Origin: Gemmobacter lutimaris | GTDB lineage: Bacteria > Pseudomonadota > Alphaproteobacteria > Rhodobacterales > Rhodobacteraceae | Length of the DNA: 64,000 bases | Direction: 5' to 3' | Assembly (NCBI RefSeq): GCF_003570715.1 | Contig: NZ_QXXQ01000002.1 | Location: 496,001 to 560,000, forward strand | In this document: piece after piece, positions 8,642 through 17,232 of the stretch | Layout of the letters: each line of letters starts with the position of its first letter | Numbering within the stretch: the stretch's first letter is position 1 | Translations under genes and position numbers: made by a program | The notes under the pieces: generated by a model | What the model was told of the DNA's origin: nothing | Databases searched by the model: none | What the model saw: only the letters and a program-made list of their open reading frames with translations

Positions 8642-11600
8642 CTAGCCCTTTGGCATTTTCAGGGCGATCATCCGGCCGCCCTTCTTGTAGCGCAGCTCGT
8701 TATCGGTGATGGCAGCCACGGTGCCGCCGTCCACCCGATCCCCCACCCGGACCTTCTTGTAGCTGCCCGATCCGGTGCGGACCAACGCATAGCGTTTGGC
8801 CGGGGTGCCATAGACGCCGATCAGGTTGGTCTTGCGCAGGTCGATGGCGTTCACGAAAGTTGCACTCTTGGCGACCGAGGCCTTCGTCGGGATTTTCGGC
8901 GCGCGGCCGGCGGGGGCGCTGTCGGGTTCCTCGTCCTCGCCCGGAATGGCGCTGCGGGCGACACGCTTGGGCTCGGGTTCCGGTTCTGCGGCGGGCGCTT
9001 CTTTCGGCGGGCGGGCCGCAGCGGCCACGGCGGCCTCGACTGCGCGCGACAGGTCTTTGGGACGCGGCGGCGGGCGGCGCGAGATCGAGATGGCCAGCGG
9101 GCTGACGGGGCCTGCGGTCTCACCTTGCGGCGCGGTCGCAGCAAGCGCTTCGGCTGCGGCAGCGGCGGAAAGCGAGGCAGCCTCGGCAACACGGCGGGCC
9201 TCTTCATCAAGGCGGCGCTGTTCGGCCTGAGCGGCAATGCTGGCGGGGCGCGGAGGCGGGCGGCGGCTGGTCATCCGCTGATCGTCGGGAATAGCCAGTG
9301 CGGCGTCGTCCTGTGCAGGCGCGGCGGTGGCCAACCCCTCGGGACGGGGTTTGGGACGGAATCCTTGCAGAGCCGGGTCCGCCACAGGCGGCGGTTCGGT
9401 GGTTGTCGCGGTCGGGTCCGCGGCTGCGGGCCCGGCAGTCGCCGCCTCAGCAGGAGCGGAGGGCGGAGCAACGATACCCGCAGGGCGTGCGGGCGGGATG
9501 CGCGGCGGCGGGCCAGCCACAAGACGCACGCCATCGGGCGTCACGATTCCCTCGGCTGTCGGTTTGATCAGTCCGTCAGGTCCGAATTCATATTGCGTGC
9601 CAAAGGGCGGCGGCGGGGCGGGGGCCACCGGGCCGGCATCGGCCGCGGTCTGAGGCCGTTCCAGCGCCAGCGCATCCAGTGCCTCGGGCGGGCTGTCCAT
9701 GGTGGACAGGATGATCTCATCCTGACCACCCGGCAGCGGAACCGGGGCTGCGCCGGTCCCAAGCGCCGCCTCGGGCGCGGGTTCACCGGGTGTCTCAGGC
9801 GCAGCGGCGAGTGTCTCGCCATCGGCGGTAGCTTCATCCTCGGGCAGCATTTCGCCGTCGGCTGCCGCTTCGTCTTCGGCGGTGGGGGCATCTTCCGCAA
9901 GTGCGGGATCTGTCTCTGGAGTCAGATCTCCGGTTCCCGGTTCGGTGCCGGTGTCAGACAGGGCTGCCACCTCGACCGGGGCGGGATCGTCGCCGCGCGC
10001 GAGATAGAAACTGGACCATGCCGCGATCAGCCCCAGAATCAGCAGCAGAACCGCTGTCAGGATCAGACCGAGGAAACGGGGTTTTCCGCGCGAAACCGGG
10101 CGGGCCATGCCAAAAGGCACTTCGGCAGAGGTGCCGGGCGGCGGGGCCACCAGCGTTTCGGCCGCAGCTTGCGGCGACATCTGGCGCGCAGGCTTGGCCT
10201 TGCGCCCTGCTGCGAGACCCGGAATGCCCGGCGCGGTGACCATCCCGCCCAGAGCTTTCGCTGCCTTCGCCGCGCCTTCTTTCGCTGCACCGGTTTTCGA
10301 CGCTTCGGCCTTGGCCGGGCGGGTGGCAGCAGGGGCCGCGCGCTGTGCAGACAGCCGTGCCTGAAGGGCGGGAGCCAGCGGCGGCGGCAGGTCATCTTCC
10401 GCGGTGGGATCTTCCGCCGGCGGTTGATAGCTGCGCGCTTCCGGCGCCGTGGTGGCGAGCGGCGGCGGGCTGAGCGGGGCGGCAGGCGCCTTCCGGTGGG
10501 CCGTGACCGAAGTGACAGCGACCTTGGGGGGCGATCCGGTAACCGGGGGTTCCTGACCCGCAGCACGGCGCGATGCGAAGGCTGGCGGTTCTTCCGGCAG
10601 GCCCTGATCGGTCACGCGGGCTGTGCCACGTCGGCCGGGCGCAACTGGCGGAATCACCTCGGGGCTGCCGGTGCGGGGCGGCTCTTCCGGGTCTTCCATC
10701 TCGATATTGATGAAAGGCGCTTCGGGAACGGTTTCCGCGGCGGGGGCGGCTTCCGGTGTGGCTTCGGGGGGGCGGCTCTCTCCCAAATCCAGTTCGGCCT
10801 GTTGCGCGACGGGCGCCGAAACAGGTGCCCCGGAACCGACCACCTCGGCATAAGCGGCGGCCACGGCCTCTTCAACCGCCGCCATCTCGATTTCCGTCTC
10901 CCATTCGGGAGCAGGCAATTCGGGCTCAGGGGCGACCGGAATTTCCGGCTCTGCCTGCGGCAGGTCGGGCAGTTCAACCGGGGGTTCCGGCTCCGCAGGG
11001 AGGTCCGGCAGCAATTCCGGCAGATCGGGTTCTGGCAGATCGGGTTCGGGCTCTGCCGGGTTTGGCTGCTCGGGTTCCAGCTCGGGCACTTCCGGTTCCG
11101 GCTCGGGAAGTTCGGGCGGCGCTTCGGGGACGGGTGTTTCGACCGGCGGCGGAGGGGCGGGTTGCGGTTCGGGTTCCGGCTGCGGTTCGGGCGCGGGTTC
11201 CGCCGGTCGCGCGCGTTCGGCCTCCTGCCGTGCCTCGGCGGCACGCGCCTCGCGGCTGATCATCAGCACGGGTTCGGCATCCCGTTCCACGGTCTCGCCT
11301 GCGGGCAGCAATTCGGGCGCGATGGACGACGGGCCGAACCACGGCTCACCCGTGAACCGCCCCTCGTCGGGGATGGCGACGAAGCAGACCGGGTTGAAGC
11401 GGTGTTCGGCGGCGAAGCCTTCCGCCTCTTGCAGGGTTTCGCGCGCAATCACGGCGACCTGCACGCGCGGCCCGTCTCCCGACCAGTCGAACACAAGATC
11501 CTCGACCGGATAGGGCGTCACCCCTTCCAGCGCGCGGCGGATCTGCTGCGTCCGGTGTGCCGTGTCCGGGCCGGGCGCATCCACCTCGGTATAAAGGATC

Positions 11601-11797
11601 TGCGAATTGGGGATCACCAGTTTGGATGTCACCCCGTGCGGCGCCAATCCAAGGGCCGAGCGGCGCAGATAATTCAGCGCCTCGCCCAGATCGGGCGCGT
11701 CCAGCGCGGTGGATCCGACTTCCAGCCAGCCGCGCGCGGTGCGATGCAGCAGGCTGATGCCGTCGTCAGAGAAATTCAGGGCGAAATTCGGTTTCAT
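8642..11797 (-). CDS. Pro/Glu-rich membrane protein with PilM/GspL-like front and PilP/GspC-like end
   Basis: 1051 residues from the ATG at 11797 (an upstream GTG at 11860 would add 21). Four parts are visible. (1) Residues 1-175: a folded domain starting MKPNFALNFSDDGISLLHR, with ALNYLRRSALGLAP and ALEGVTPYPVEDLVFDW. The pattern recalls the actin-like cytoplasmic domain of PilM or GspL. (2) About 180-560: linker of Pro-Glu runs, then Ala/Pro-rich sequence. (3) One membrane span near 573-597 (FLGLILTAVLLLILGLIAAW). (4) About 600-970, a second low-complexity linker, then a final 75-residue domain (NLIGVYGTPAKRYALVRTG, VRVGDRVDGGTVAAI) that looks like the PilP/GspC periplasmic fold. No pilus or secretion gene is nearby. 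Fold calls are by eye and function is unknown. Confidence 0.7.
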   Translation of the reverse strand: MKPNFALNFSDDGISLLHRTARGWLEVGSTALDAPDLGEALNYLRRSALGLAPHGVTSKLVIPNSQILYTEVDAPGPDTAHRTQQIRRALEGVTPYPVEDLVFDWSGDGPRVQVAVIARETLQEAEGFAAEHRFNPVCFVAIPDEGRFTGEPWFGPSSIAPELLPAGETVERDAEPVLMISREARAAEARQEAERARPAEPAPEPQPEPEPQPAPPPPVETPVPEAPPELPEPEPEVPELEPEQPNPAEPEPDLPEPDLPELLPDLPAEPEPPVELPDLPQAEPEIPVAPEPELPAPEWETEIEMAAVEEAVAAAYAEVVGSGAPVSAPVAQQAELDLGESRPPEATPEAAPAAETVPEAPFINIEMEDPEEPPRTGSPEVIPPVAPGRRGTARVTDQGLPEEPPAFASRRAAGQEPPVTGSPPKVAVTSVTAHRKAPAAPLSPPPLATTAPEARSYQPPAEDPTAEDDLPPPLAPALQARLSAQRAAPAATRPAKAEASKTGAAKEGAAKAAKALGGMVTAPGIPGLAAGRKAKPARQMSPQAAAETLVAPPPGTSAEVPFGMARPVSRGKPRFLGLILTAVLLLILGLIAAWSSFYLARGDDPAPVEVAALSDTGTEPGTGDLTPETDPALAEDAPTAEDEAAADGEMLPEDEATADGETLAAAPETPGEPAPEAALGTGAAPVPLPGGQDEIILSTMDSPPEALDALALERPQTAADAGPVAPAPPPPFGTQYEFGPDGLIKPTAEGIVTPDGVRLVAGPPPRIPPARPAGIVAPPSAPAEAATAGPAAADPTATTTEPPPVADPALQGFRPKPRPEGLATAAPAQDDAALAIPDDQRMTSRRPPPRPASIAAQAEQRRLDEEARRVAEAASLSAAAAAEALAATAPQGETAGPVSPLAISISRRPPPRPKDLSRAVEAAVAAAARPPKEAPAAEPEPEPKRVARSAIPGEDEEPDSAPAGRAPKIPTKASVAKSATFVNAIDLRKTNLIGVYGTPAKRYALVRTGSGSYKKVRVGDRVDGGTVAAITDNELRYKKGGRMIALKMPKG

Positions 11798-11969
11798 TGC
11801 ACGAGGTCTAGCACTCTTGGCCGGATGCGGGGAGTCGCAGCCGCCGCCCGCCGCAGTCACTATAGCAGCTTTCCGCCGAATGAAAGAAAAACACCCCCGT
11901 GAACGCCAAGGAACGGCTTTTGTCGCGCGTCATAACGGGCAAATGTCGCATCAGGACAAGGAGATCACG

Positions 11970-12662
11970 ATGCAAGCTTTCCGTTCCACGCTTCTGGCCG
12001 CCGCGTTGGCCGCAGGTTTTACCGGCATGGCTGCTGCCGCCCCCGCAACGCTGACCGTGACCGGAGAGGGGCGCGTGGCGCAGGCCCCGGATCTGGCCAG
12101 CATCAGCCTTGGCGTCACGACCGAGGGCGCCACGGCGGCCGAGGCGCTGGCGGCCAATTCCACCGCGCTGGCGGCGGTGATGGCGCGGCTCACCTCGGCC
12201 GGAATTGCAGCAGGCGACATGCAGACCTCTGGCCTGTCGCTGAACCCTAACTGGCAGAATGACAGCGCGACCGGCGGGTCACGGATTTCCGGCTATGTTG
12301 CCTCGAACATGCTGACAGTGCGGGTGCGTGCGCTGGATGGGCTGGGCGGCGTTCTGGATGCAGCGGTGAAGGATGGCGCCAATACGCTGAACGGGGTGAA
12401 TTTCGGTCTGGCCGATCCCGCGCCGGTGGAGGCCGAGGCCCGCAAGCGCGCGGTGGCGGATGCAAAGGCGCGGGCGAGCGTGCTGGCCGAGGCGGCGGGG
12501 GTGGCGCTTGGACCCATCGTCACCATCACCGAGGGCGGTGGCGGCGGCAATTATCCGGCACCCATGTTCCGCATGGCCGCCGAAGCCGCGCCCGTGCCAG
12601 TCGCGGGAGGCGAAGTTGAAACCGTGATGCAGGTGACGATCGTCTGGGAAATCGCGCAATAA
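11970..12662 (+). CDS. SIMPL domain protein, exported (DUF541)
   Basis: 230 residues. The first 23 form a clear signal peptide (MQAFRSTLLAAALAAGFTGM, cut after AAA). The mature protein shows the SIMPL/DUF541 pattern: LTVTGEGRVAQAPDLASISL at the start, then repeating alternating segments and a C-terminal VMQVTIVWEIAQ. The family is periplasmic or outer-membrane-associated (E. coli YggE, BP26 of Brucella) and linked to oxidative stress; its biochemical role is unclear. ATG at 11970 has AAGGAG 6 bases upstream. A shared strong terminator follows, facing metY. Confidence 0.9.
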   Translation: MQAFRSTLLAAALAAGFTGMAAAAPATLTVTGEGRVAQAPDLASISLGVTTEGATAAEALAANSTALAAVMARLTSAGIAAGDMQTSGLSLNPNWQNDSATGGSRISGYVASNMLTVRVRALDGLGGVLDAAVKDGANTLNGVNFGLADPAPVEAEARKRAVADAKARASVLAEAAGVALGPIVTITEGGGGGNYPAPMFRMAAEAAPVPVAGGEVETVMQVTIVWEIAQ

Positions 12663-12666
12663 GGCA

Positions 12667-12693
12667 AAGGGGCGCCGATGTGGCGCCCCTTTC
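12667..12693. terminator. Bidirectional terminator between the SIMPL gene and metY
   Basis: Perfect 11-base inverted repeat (AAAGGGGCGCC / GGCGCCCCTTT) with loop GATGT. It lies 4 bases after the SIMPL stop and 3 bases before the metY stop. A and T tracts on the two sides allow it to end both converging transcripts. Confidence 0.88.
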
Positions 12694-12696
12694 CGT

Positions 12697-13986
12697 TCAG
12701 ACCGTGGCGGCGTTCAGCGCCTGATCCAGATCGGCGATCAGATCGGCCGCATCCTCGATCCCGATGGAAATGCGCACCACATTCGGCGCTGCCCCGGCGC
12801 GGACCTGCGCCGCCTCGTCCAGCTGGCGGTGGGTGGTCGAGGCCGGGTGGATGATCAGCGAGCGGGTATCGCCAAGGTTCGCCACATGGCTGAACAGCTT
12901 GAGGTTATCCACCAGCTTCACACAGGATTCGTAACCGCCCTTCACCGCCACGGTGAACAGCGCCCCGGCGCCCTTCGGCACGATCCGCGCCACGCGGTCA
13001 TGCCAGGGCGAGGATTTCAGCCCGGCCCAGGTGACAGCCTCGACCCGCGGATCGGCCTCCAGCCATTCGGCGACGGTGCGGGCATTTTCCACATGCCGCG
13101 CCATGCGCAGGCCCAGCGTCTCGATCCCCATCAGCGTGTAATGCGCGCCCTGCGGGTTCATCGTCATGCCCAGATCGCGCAGGCCCACGGCGATGGAGTG
13201 GAAGGTGAAGGCCATCGGCCCCAGCGCCGGGTGGAAGGCAAGCCCGTGATAGGCGGGTTCCGGTTCCGACAGCGACGGGAACTTGCCGCTGGCCGACCAG
13301 TCGAACTTGCCCGAATCCACCACCACGCCGCCGGTGACGGTGCCGTTCCCGGTCAGGTATTTGGTGGCCGAATGCACGACCAGCGTGGCGCCATGCTTGA
13401 TCGGGTTGCACAGCCACGGGGTCGCCGTTGTGTTATCCACGATCAGCGGCAGGCCGACCTCGTTGGCGATACCCGCGATGGCGTCCAGATCGGTGACATA
13501 GCCGCCGGGGTTGGCGATGGTTTCGCAGAAGATGGCACGGGTATCGTCATCCACCGCCGCGCGCAGCGCCGCCAGATCGTCGAAATCGACAAATTTGCAG
13601 GACCAGCCGAAACGCTTGATGGTCTGGCTGAACTGGGTGATCGTGCCGCCGTACAGCCGGGTCGAGGCGATGATGTTGCGCCCCGGTCCCATCAGCGGGA
13701 ACAGCGCCATGATCTGCGCCGCATGGCCCGAGGAGCAGCAGATCGCGCCCGCGCCGCCTTCCAGCGCCGCCACACGTTCGGCCAGCGCCATTACGGTCGG
13801 GTTGGTCAGGCGGGAATAGATGTAGCCCACTTCCTGAAGGTTGAAGAGCCGCGCCGCATGGTCGGCGTCTTTGAACACATAGGCGGTGGTCTGGTAGATC
13901 GGCACCTGCCGCGCCCCGGTGGCGGGATCGGGCTTGGCGCCGGCGTGAATGGCAAGCGTATCGAAGCCGAGCGGTTTGTCGGTCAT
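12697..13986 (-). CDS. metY: O-acetylhomoserine aminocarboxypropyltransferase (O-acetylhomoserine sulfhydrylase)
   Basis: 429 residues, typical for MetY. This PLP enzyme makes homocysteine from O-acetylhomoserine and sulfide (direct sulfhydrylation). Visible motifs: FDTLAIHAGAKPDP at the N-terminus, YSRLTNPTVMALAERVAALE, the PLP-lysine region VVHSATKYLTGNGTVTGG, and the C-terminal ATTHRQLDEAAQVRAG. The ATG at 13986 has GGAGGAG just upstream and fits the family; a longer frame to 14046 has no such site. I looked for a SAM-II-type riboswitch in the 81 bases upstream and did not recognise one. Confidence 0.95.
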   Translation of the reverse strand: MTDKPLGFDTLAIHAGAKPDPATGARQVPIYQTTAYVFKDADHAARLFNLQEVGYIYSRLTNPTVMALAERVAALEGGAGAICCSSGHAAQIMALFPLMGPGRNIIASTRLYGGTITQFSQTIKRFGWSCKFVDFDDLAALRAAVDDDTRAIFCETIANPGGYVTDLDAIAGIANEVGLPLIVDNTTATPWLCNPIKHGATLVVHSATKYLTGNGTVTGGVVVDSGKFDWSASGKFPSLSEPEPAYHGLAFHPALGPMAFTFHSIAVGLRDLGMTMNPQGAHYTLMGIETLGLRMARHVENARTVAEWLEADPRVEAVTWAGLKSSPWHDRVARIVPKGAGALFTVAVKGGYESCVKLVDNLKLFSHVANLGDTRSLIIHPASTTHRQLDEAAQVRAGAAPNVVRISIGIEDAADLIADLDQALNAATV

Positions 13987-14067
13987 GGGTCTCCTCCCCG
14001 GAATGCAGTCGCGGCGAAGGTTAGGGGACAGCCGCGCGGCAGGCAACGGAGGATCGGGGCGGCAGGG

Positions 14068-15729
14068 TCACATTCGATAATCCGCATCCGAAAACAGGTC
14101 GAGGATACGAAAAATCGCCATCAGGCCGTGCTGCACATTGTCGATGCGCAGCGTATTGTCGAAGGCCGAGGAGCGCAGCCCGCCCAGCACGGCACTGCGG
14201 CGAGAGATATAGCCCATGTCGCTGGCATGGCGGAACTGCAATTGCCGCAGCGACCGCAGCCCGCGCAGGATGGCGCGGCGATAGCGGTCTTCCCGGTTGT
14301 GGTCGCCCAAGGTGCGGGCCAGCGCGAAAGCCTCGATCAACCCTTCCAGATAGACCCCGGTGGAAGAGGCATGCGGCGGGCCAAACTCCGGCCGGGCAGG
14401 GTCGAAGAACTCGCCCTGCACATCGGCAGGGGCTTCGTCGCCCTGCTGCATGCCCAGAAGCCAGTCGTTCATCTCGAACACGAAAGCGGCGGCTGCGGTG
14501 TCGCCGGTTTCGGCGTGATAAAGTGCCAGCGCCATGCTGTGCCAAGGCACGAAAGCAGGGTTCGGTTGCGCGCGATGCCAGTCGCGGTAATGGGCGAAGC
14601 CACGCGCGACATGATCCAGCAGGGCAGGATCGCCCGAATGACGGTAAAGCCGCATCAGCGCCAGCAGCGCTTCGCCGGGATAGAAGTTCTGGCAATCGTC
14701 TTCGCGTCCGCGCGGGCGCAGGAAACAGGTAAAGCGCCCATTCGGCTGCTGCATCGCGGTCAGGAAGGCGGAAAGCCCCCGCAACTCGGCCGCATAAGGG
14801 GTCGGGTCGGGCAGATCGAGGATCGACGTCAGTGCCACGGCCGCCGCGCCAAGCTTCACCTTTGGTCCCTCGACGATCACGCCAAAGCCGCCCTCGTCCC
14901 GATACCAGTGGCGGAAGTTATGGGCAAAGTTGCGGTCACGCGCCTCGACCAGCCCCTTCGGTGCCTCGGGCCTGATGGCCGCGCGGGCAAGGCAGGCACT
15001 GCCCATGAATTGCCGGATCATGTTGTTCGACAAGGCATATTGACCCGAGGATGGCCAGTATTTGTAAGTCGCCCGTCCCGAAGGCGCGATGGCGCGCTGC
15101 ATCCAGCCTGTCATCAGCCCGGCCATTTCCGCCACCTTTTCCCGTGTGATGGCGGTTTGCGGCACGACGGGTTGCCCGCGCATCAACGGCCTGGCGCGGC
15201 CCTGCGGCAGTTCAAGCAGGATTTGGGTGGTGGGAAACCGCAGTGTCTCGACCTTGGTGCCGGGGGGCGGGGCCAGTTCGGCGAGCAGCACCTCCAGTGC
15301 GCGTTTGGGCGTCAGGTTGCGTGCAATCATCACCGAGGGCGCCATGCGCACCAGACGCCCCGCCGCCCGCAACTCCAACCCGTAGATCCCGCGAAACGCG
15401 TTGCAGCGCGCGCGGCGCAGGTCGTCCGGGTCCAGCGGTTCAGGGGCATGCGGAATGTCCAGAAACAACATGTCGGGCGGCGCGCATGTCGCGGCTGCCA
15501 GCGCCGCCCGAGCCTGCATCAACCCGTGTGCCAGCGCGTCGGCCAGACCAGAGCCCTGCGCCCAAAAGGCGATCTGCAAGGCGCCATTGCGGCGCAACGT
15601 CAGATGCAGCAGTCGCTGCGCCGCCAGATCGGTGGGCAGATCGACCGGGGCCGGTGTTTCGCCTGCCAGCAAGGCCGAAACAAAGGGCGGTAGCAGGCGC
15701 AGGTCGGCAGCAGCAGTCAAGGCAGGCAT
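14068..15729 (-). CDS. Unknown protein with six-hairpin glycosidase-like C-terminal half
   Basis: 553 residues; not recognised by name. The C-terminal 330 residues repeat pairs of helices with aromatic/acidic motifs (YKYWPSSGQYALSNNM, NFRHWYRDEGGFG, MQQPNGRFTCFLRPRGREDD, FYPGEALLALMRLYRHSGD, STGVYLEGLIEAFALAR). This resembles the alpha/alpha-barrel of six-hairpin glycosidases or of C5/C2 epimerases. The first 200 residues are a separate mixed domain. The ATG at 15729 has GAGGG at 6 bases; a GTG lies just ahead at 15732. It starts 9 bases after the upstream GT-A-like gene on the same strand, so they form an operon. Most likely a carbohydrate or cell-surface polymer enzyme (inference). Confidence 0.55.
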   Translation of the reverse strand: MPALTAAADLRLLPPFVSALLAGETPAPVDLPTDLAAQRLLHLTLRRNGALQIAFWAQGSGLADALAHGLMQARAALAAATCAPPDMLFLDIPHAPEPLDPDDLRRARCNAFRGIYGLELRAAGRLVRMAPSVMIARNLTPKRALEVLLAELAPPPGTKVETLRFPTTQILLELPQGRARPLMRGQPVVPQTAITREKVAEMAGLMTGWMQRAIAPSGRATYKYWPSSGQYALSNNMIRQFMGSACLARAAIRPEAPKGLVEARDRNFAHNFRHWYRDEGGFGVIVEGPKVKLGAAAVALTSILDLPDPTPYAAELRGLSAFLTAMQQPNGRFTCFLRPRGREDDCQNFYPGEALLALMRLYRHSGDPALLDHVARGFAHYRDWHRAQPNPAFVPWHSMALALYHAETGDTAAAAFVFEMNDWLLGMQQGDEAPADVQGEFFDPARPEFGPPHASSTGVYLEGLIEAFALARTLGDHNREDRYRRAILRGLRSLRQLQFRHASDMGYISRRSAVLGGLRSSAFDNTLRIDNVQHGLMAIFRILDLFSDADYRM

Positions 15730-15738
15730 CACGGGCCC

Positions 15739-16740
15739 TCAACGATACCAGTAACCGTTTCGCTTCAATGTATTGCGGATCACATGCTCCCGGTGTGGCA
15801 GGTCGGCGCGGTCGAACAGTGCGCGCGCCTTGCGGCCCTTGGGCTGATACACCATGCGCCGGAAGGCCTCGTATTCCCGCAAGACCTGCTTCACCGGCTT
15901 CTGGTTGCAGACCACCTCCAGCACCGCGACGGCGGCGTCACTTTCGCGGGCGTAAAGCAGCGGCAGCGTGCGGTAGTGGCAGGTCACATCGCCATCCAGC
16001 CCCGCAAGCCGAGGCCCCGGACGGCCGCCGCCGAAGGAATGAATGACCAAAGGCAGGGCGATCTGGTCCAGCCACGGGTCCAGCGTCTGACAGACCAGTT
16101 CCGCCGGCCGGTTGTCACGGATTTCGCGCGCGTAATCCAGAAAGCGGCGGCCAAAAGCCTGCGGGCTTTCGTGGAAAAACCAGCCCGCATTGAAATAGAG
16201 GTAGCGCTGCCAGTATTCGTCAGGCTGGCTCAGATCCAGCGTGCTGTCGAAATCAAGCCCGAAGCGATCATAAAGCGATTTCCAGGTGGCGGCATAACCG
16301 GGGCCGTAAAGCTCCAGCTCGGGCCAGGTGCCCTCGCGCCGCATCGAGGCCGAGGGGCGGGTGAAATCGAAGCCCACATTGTCGAAATCGCCGGTGACCA
16401 GCGTGTCAGTATCCAGAAACAGGAAGGGCTCATCCGGCAGGGCGGTCAGCGCCTCGATCTTGTTGCCATAGGGATAGGACTGGCCGAACACCTTGTTTTC
16501 AAACGGCAGGAACACTGCACCCAGTTCGGCCAGCAATTCACGCACGGCCGCATTGGTCACGCGCGGATCATCCTTCCAGCGCGGGCCGGGCTGCGGTTCG
16601 GCCAGAAACAGCTTGCCCCGAAAGCCGGGGTTGCAATGACGCAGTGAGGCTGCCAGCACCACGGCCTCGTATTGCAGCCGCCCCGCCTGCATGACGGCAA
16701 GAATATTGAAGGATTGCCCCGCAGCGGGAACATTTGCCAT
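15739..16740 (-). CDS. Putative GT-A fold glycosyltransferase
   Basis: 333 residues from the ATG at 16740. The nucleotide-sugar and metal-binding motif is seen in PDEPFLFLDTDTLVTGDF (a DxD motif inside LDTDT), near residue 100, with the preceding GQSYPYGNKIEAL typical of GT8-like and related enzymes. A Tyr-rich acceptor region follows (YLYFNAGWFFHESPQAFGRRF) and a late HSFGGGRPG contains a possible metal-ligand His. No signal peptide or membrane span, so it probably acts in the cytoplasm. It pairs with the glycosidase-like gene downstream (9-base gap), suggesting a small glycan-building unit of unknown product. Confidence 0.65.
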   Translation of the reverse strand: MANVPAAGQSFNILAVMQAGRLQYEAVVLAASLRHCNPGFRGKLFLAEPQPGPRWKDDPRVTNAAVRELLAELGAVFLPFENKVFGQSYPYGNKIEALTALPDEPFLFLDTDTLVTGDFDNVGFDFTRPSASMRREGTWPELELYGPGYAATWKSLYDRFGLDFDSTLDLSQPDEYWQRYLYFNAGWFFHESPQAFGRRFLDYAREIRDNRPAELVCQTLDPWLDQIALPLVIHSFGGGRPGPRLAGLDGDVTCHYRTLPLLYARESDAAVAVLEVVCNQKPVKQVLREYEAFRRMVYQPKGRKARALFDRADLPHREHVIRNTLKRNGYWYR

Positions 16741-16827
16741 GATGCGGATACTCGTCTGGTTTTGCCCGGCCACCCTACAGAACAGGGGCGCGGGCGTCAA
16801 AAGCTTCGTTTTGAAAGGGTTTTCATC

Positions 16828-17232
16828 ATGTTGCGGTGCGTTCTTCCGTTCGTTTTTCTGGCGGCTACCCCCATTTTCGCCCAGCAGATGACCACGGCGG
16901 CCGAAGTGCGGCCGATCCTTCAGGCCACCAAGGGCAACTGGATCGCGCTGCGCGACTATGACGGGCAGGATCTGCTGTATTTCACCCATCTGGAAAGCTG
17001 GCGCTGCGGGCTGGACCGGGTGGTTTATGCCATCAACGGCGGTCCCCTGACGGACTGGTTGATGGAGCCCTGCCGCGAGGGCACAGCCCAGCCCAATGCC
17101 ATTGGTGCCGACCGGTTGCCCTATGCGGTGCTTCCGGCCGGGTCGGTGCAGCGGGTGGATGTGATGGTCGTTTATGACGACGGCACCGCCGACAGCGCCA
17201 CCTATGAACGCGCGGCGGTGCTGATGCCTTAG
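16828..17232 (+). CDS. Small exported protein of unknown function
   Basis: 134 residues. Signal peptide MLRCVLPFVFLAATPIFAQQ (cut after FAQ or FA). The mature part has two cysteines (WRCGLDRV and EPCREG) that could form a periplasmic disulfide. It reads as a compact beta-rich domain (NWIALRDYDGQDLLYFTHLE, VDVMVVYDDGTADSATYERA). I do not recognise the family. The start ATG at 16828 lies 10 bases after AAAGGG. Its stop overlaps the stop of the converging dimethylargininase-like gene by 4 bases. Confidence 0.7.
   Translation: MLRCVLPFVFLAATPIFAQQMTTAAEVRPILQATKGNWIALRDYDGQDLLYFTHLESWRCGLDRVVYAINGGPLTDWLMEPCREGTAQPNAIGADRLPYAVLPAGSVQRVDVMVVYDDGTADSATYERAAVLMP

Noticed and set aside
9125-11902. 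A long open frame on the plus strand, nearly 2.8 kb, opposite the 1051-residue gene
   Set aside because: It is compositional: the sense gene's repetitive Pro/Glu codons leave the antisense frame open. Its translation is Arg/Gly-rich noise with no start signal and no family motif.
13987-14067. Possible SAM-II riboswitch before metY
   Set aside because: Only 81 bases are available and I could not identify the conserved pseudoknot sequence elements.
12829-15693. A 950-codon plus-strand frame opposite metY and the unknown carbohydrate-like gene
   Set aside because: Antisense to recognisable genes, low-information His/Arg/Gln-rich sequence typical of GC-rich shadows.
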